DNA of 5,690 bases from an uncultured Collinsella sp. Lineage in GTDB: Bacteria; Actinomycetota; Coriobacteriia; Coriobacteriales; Coriobacteriaceae. A model generated the notes under the pieces. It did not search any database. It saw nothing but the letters and a program-made list of their open reading frames with translations, and was not told the DNA's origin. The position numbers were made by a program, and so were the translations under genes. The stretch spans positions 1 to 5,690 of the forward strand of contig CAAECT010000208.1 of assembly GCA_900754435.1 (NCBI GenBank), read 5' to 3'. Below, in pieces: positions 5,442 through 5,690 of this stretch. Within the stretch, counting starts at the first letter, position 1, and every line of letters starts with the position of its first letter.

Positions 5442-5471
5442 CGTTATAGTCGTTATATACATTTTTCAAGA
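5442..5471 (-). promoter_or_regulatory. Probable promoter of the EamA gene with tandem CGTTATA motifs
   Basis: On the minus strand TATAAC (5448-5443) can serve as a -10 box. Upstream, TTGAAA (5469-5464) matches a -35 with a short 15-base spacer, and TCTTGA (5471-5466) gives a 17-base spacer with a poorer match. The plus strand shows CGTTATA twice (5442-5448 and 5451-5457), 9 bases apart. A second TATAAC (5457-5452) is created by the same repeat. The start site would lie about 30 to 35 bases before the TTG start codon. Confidence 0.5.
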
Positions 5472-5479
5472 CACAAATC

Positions 5480-5503
5480 GGCGAGCGGAAAAATCTGCTC
5501 GCC
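5480..5503. repeat. Stem-loop just upstream of the EamA promoter
   Basis: GGCGAGCGGA (5480-5489) pairs with TCTGCTCGCC (5494-5503) around an AAAA loop: ten pairs, one of them a G-U wobble on the plus strand. No strong T run follows on either strand; the minus strand continues GATTTGTG. It may terminate a minus-strand gene beyond the right edge, or belong to the repeat cluster next to it. It sits just upstream of the EamA -35 region. Confidence 0.6.
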
Positions 5504-5510
5504 CACACAC

Positions 5511-5575
5511 TCATTGGGTAGTCATTGGGGACGCACTTAAATGACTGGTCATTCAAGAACGCCCCCCAACGACTA
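5511..5575. repeat. Nested intergenic palindrome with tandem TCATTGGG
   Basis: TCATTGGG occurs in tandem at 5511-5518 and 5522-5529. The second copy lies in the arm TAGTCATTGGGG (5519-5530), which is mirrored by 5564-5575 with one mismatch. Within it CG (5532-5533) pairs with CG (5560-5561), CTT (5536-5538) with AAG (5555-5557), and AATGAC (5540-5545) with GTCATT (5548-5553). In all about 22 pairs form over 57 bases. The plus-strand mismatches at 5524/5570 and 5539/5554 become G-U wobbles in a minus-strand RNA. No coding region overlaps it. It looks like a REP-like or small non-autonomous repeat element; family assignment is unknown. Confidence 0.65.
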
Positions 5576-5690
5576 GGACTGTCCCCAACTGCCGGCAGAA
5601 AAGGAACATTCCCAACGTCTAAGGCGCCGCTGGTTGAGCATAAGTCAGCGAGCGGGCCGCATTTGAGGCAAGGTGACGTGAAACGAAAGG
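5576..5690. other. Non-coding right edge with further short repeats
   Basis: No supported gene lies here. GGACTGTCCC (5576-5585) repeats the core of the palindrome at 1437-1446. CTGCCGGCAG (5589-5598) is a perfect 10-bp palindrome. CCCAACGTCTA (5611-5621) resembles CCCAACGACTA (5565-5575) with one change, suggesting a third copy of the repeat arm. The window ends in GAAAGG on the plus strand, which resembles the ribosome-binding sites used here and could belong to a divergent gene starting just beyond the edge. Confidence 0.4.

Noticed and set aside
5511..5621. CRISPR array
   Set aside because: The repeats are short, nested and unevenly spaced, with no regular spacers and no cas genes in the window.

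Overview
The window is high-GC bacterial DNA in which every gene I can support is read on the minus strand, i.e. right to left. The GC-rich third codon positions, the A/G-rich Shine-Dalgarno sequences (forms of GAAAGGAG) and the protein types suggest a gut actinobacterium of the Coriobacteriia, perhaps Collinsella. That assignment is inference from style and no marker gene proves it.

In transcription order, the right edge (about 5438-5690) is non-coding and unusually rich in nested inverted repeats. It also holds the promoter region of a ten-helix EamA/DMT-family transporter gene (4319-5401, probable TTG start). A 182-base intergenic region (4137-4318) follows, with a good -10 box, a dyad over the -10 and start-site region, and a 21-bp-spaced direct repeat upstream. 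It serves as the control region of a sugar-uptake operon.

That operon encodes a complete mannose-family (PTS-Man) phosphotransferase permease: a fused EIIA-EIIB protein (3213-4136), EIIC (2382-3176) and EIID (1535-2368). After a 199-base spacer packed with hairpins comes a SIS-domain protein of the FrlB/FraB fructosamine-6-phosphate deglycase type (352-1335). A strong intrinsic terminator (286-318) follows. Only 20 bases beyond it begins a HAD-family phosphatase or phosphomutase gene (from 265), cut by the left window edge.

How they probably work together: the permease takes up a sugar or sugar-amine conjugate and phosphorylates it with phosphate relayed from PEP. The SIS enzyme would then split the phosphorylated Amadori-type product into a hexose 6-phosphate and an amine. 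The HAD enzyme, reached only by terminator read-through unless a promoter is hidden in the hairpin, may process or detoxify a sugar phosphate. The exact substrate cannot be read from this sequence, and no regulator gene for the operon lies in the window. The most unusual material is non-coding: the hairpin-rich spacer inside the operon, the palindromic repeat cluster at the right edge (the two share a 10-mer), and CGTTAT motifs in both promoter regions.
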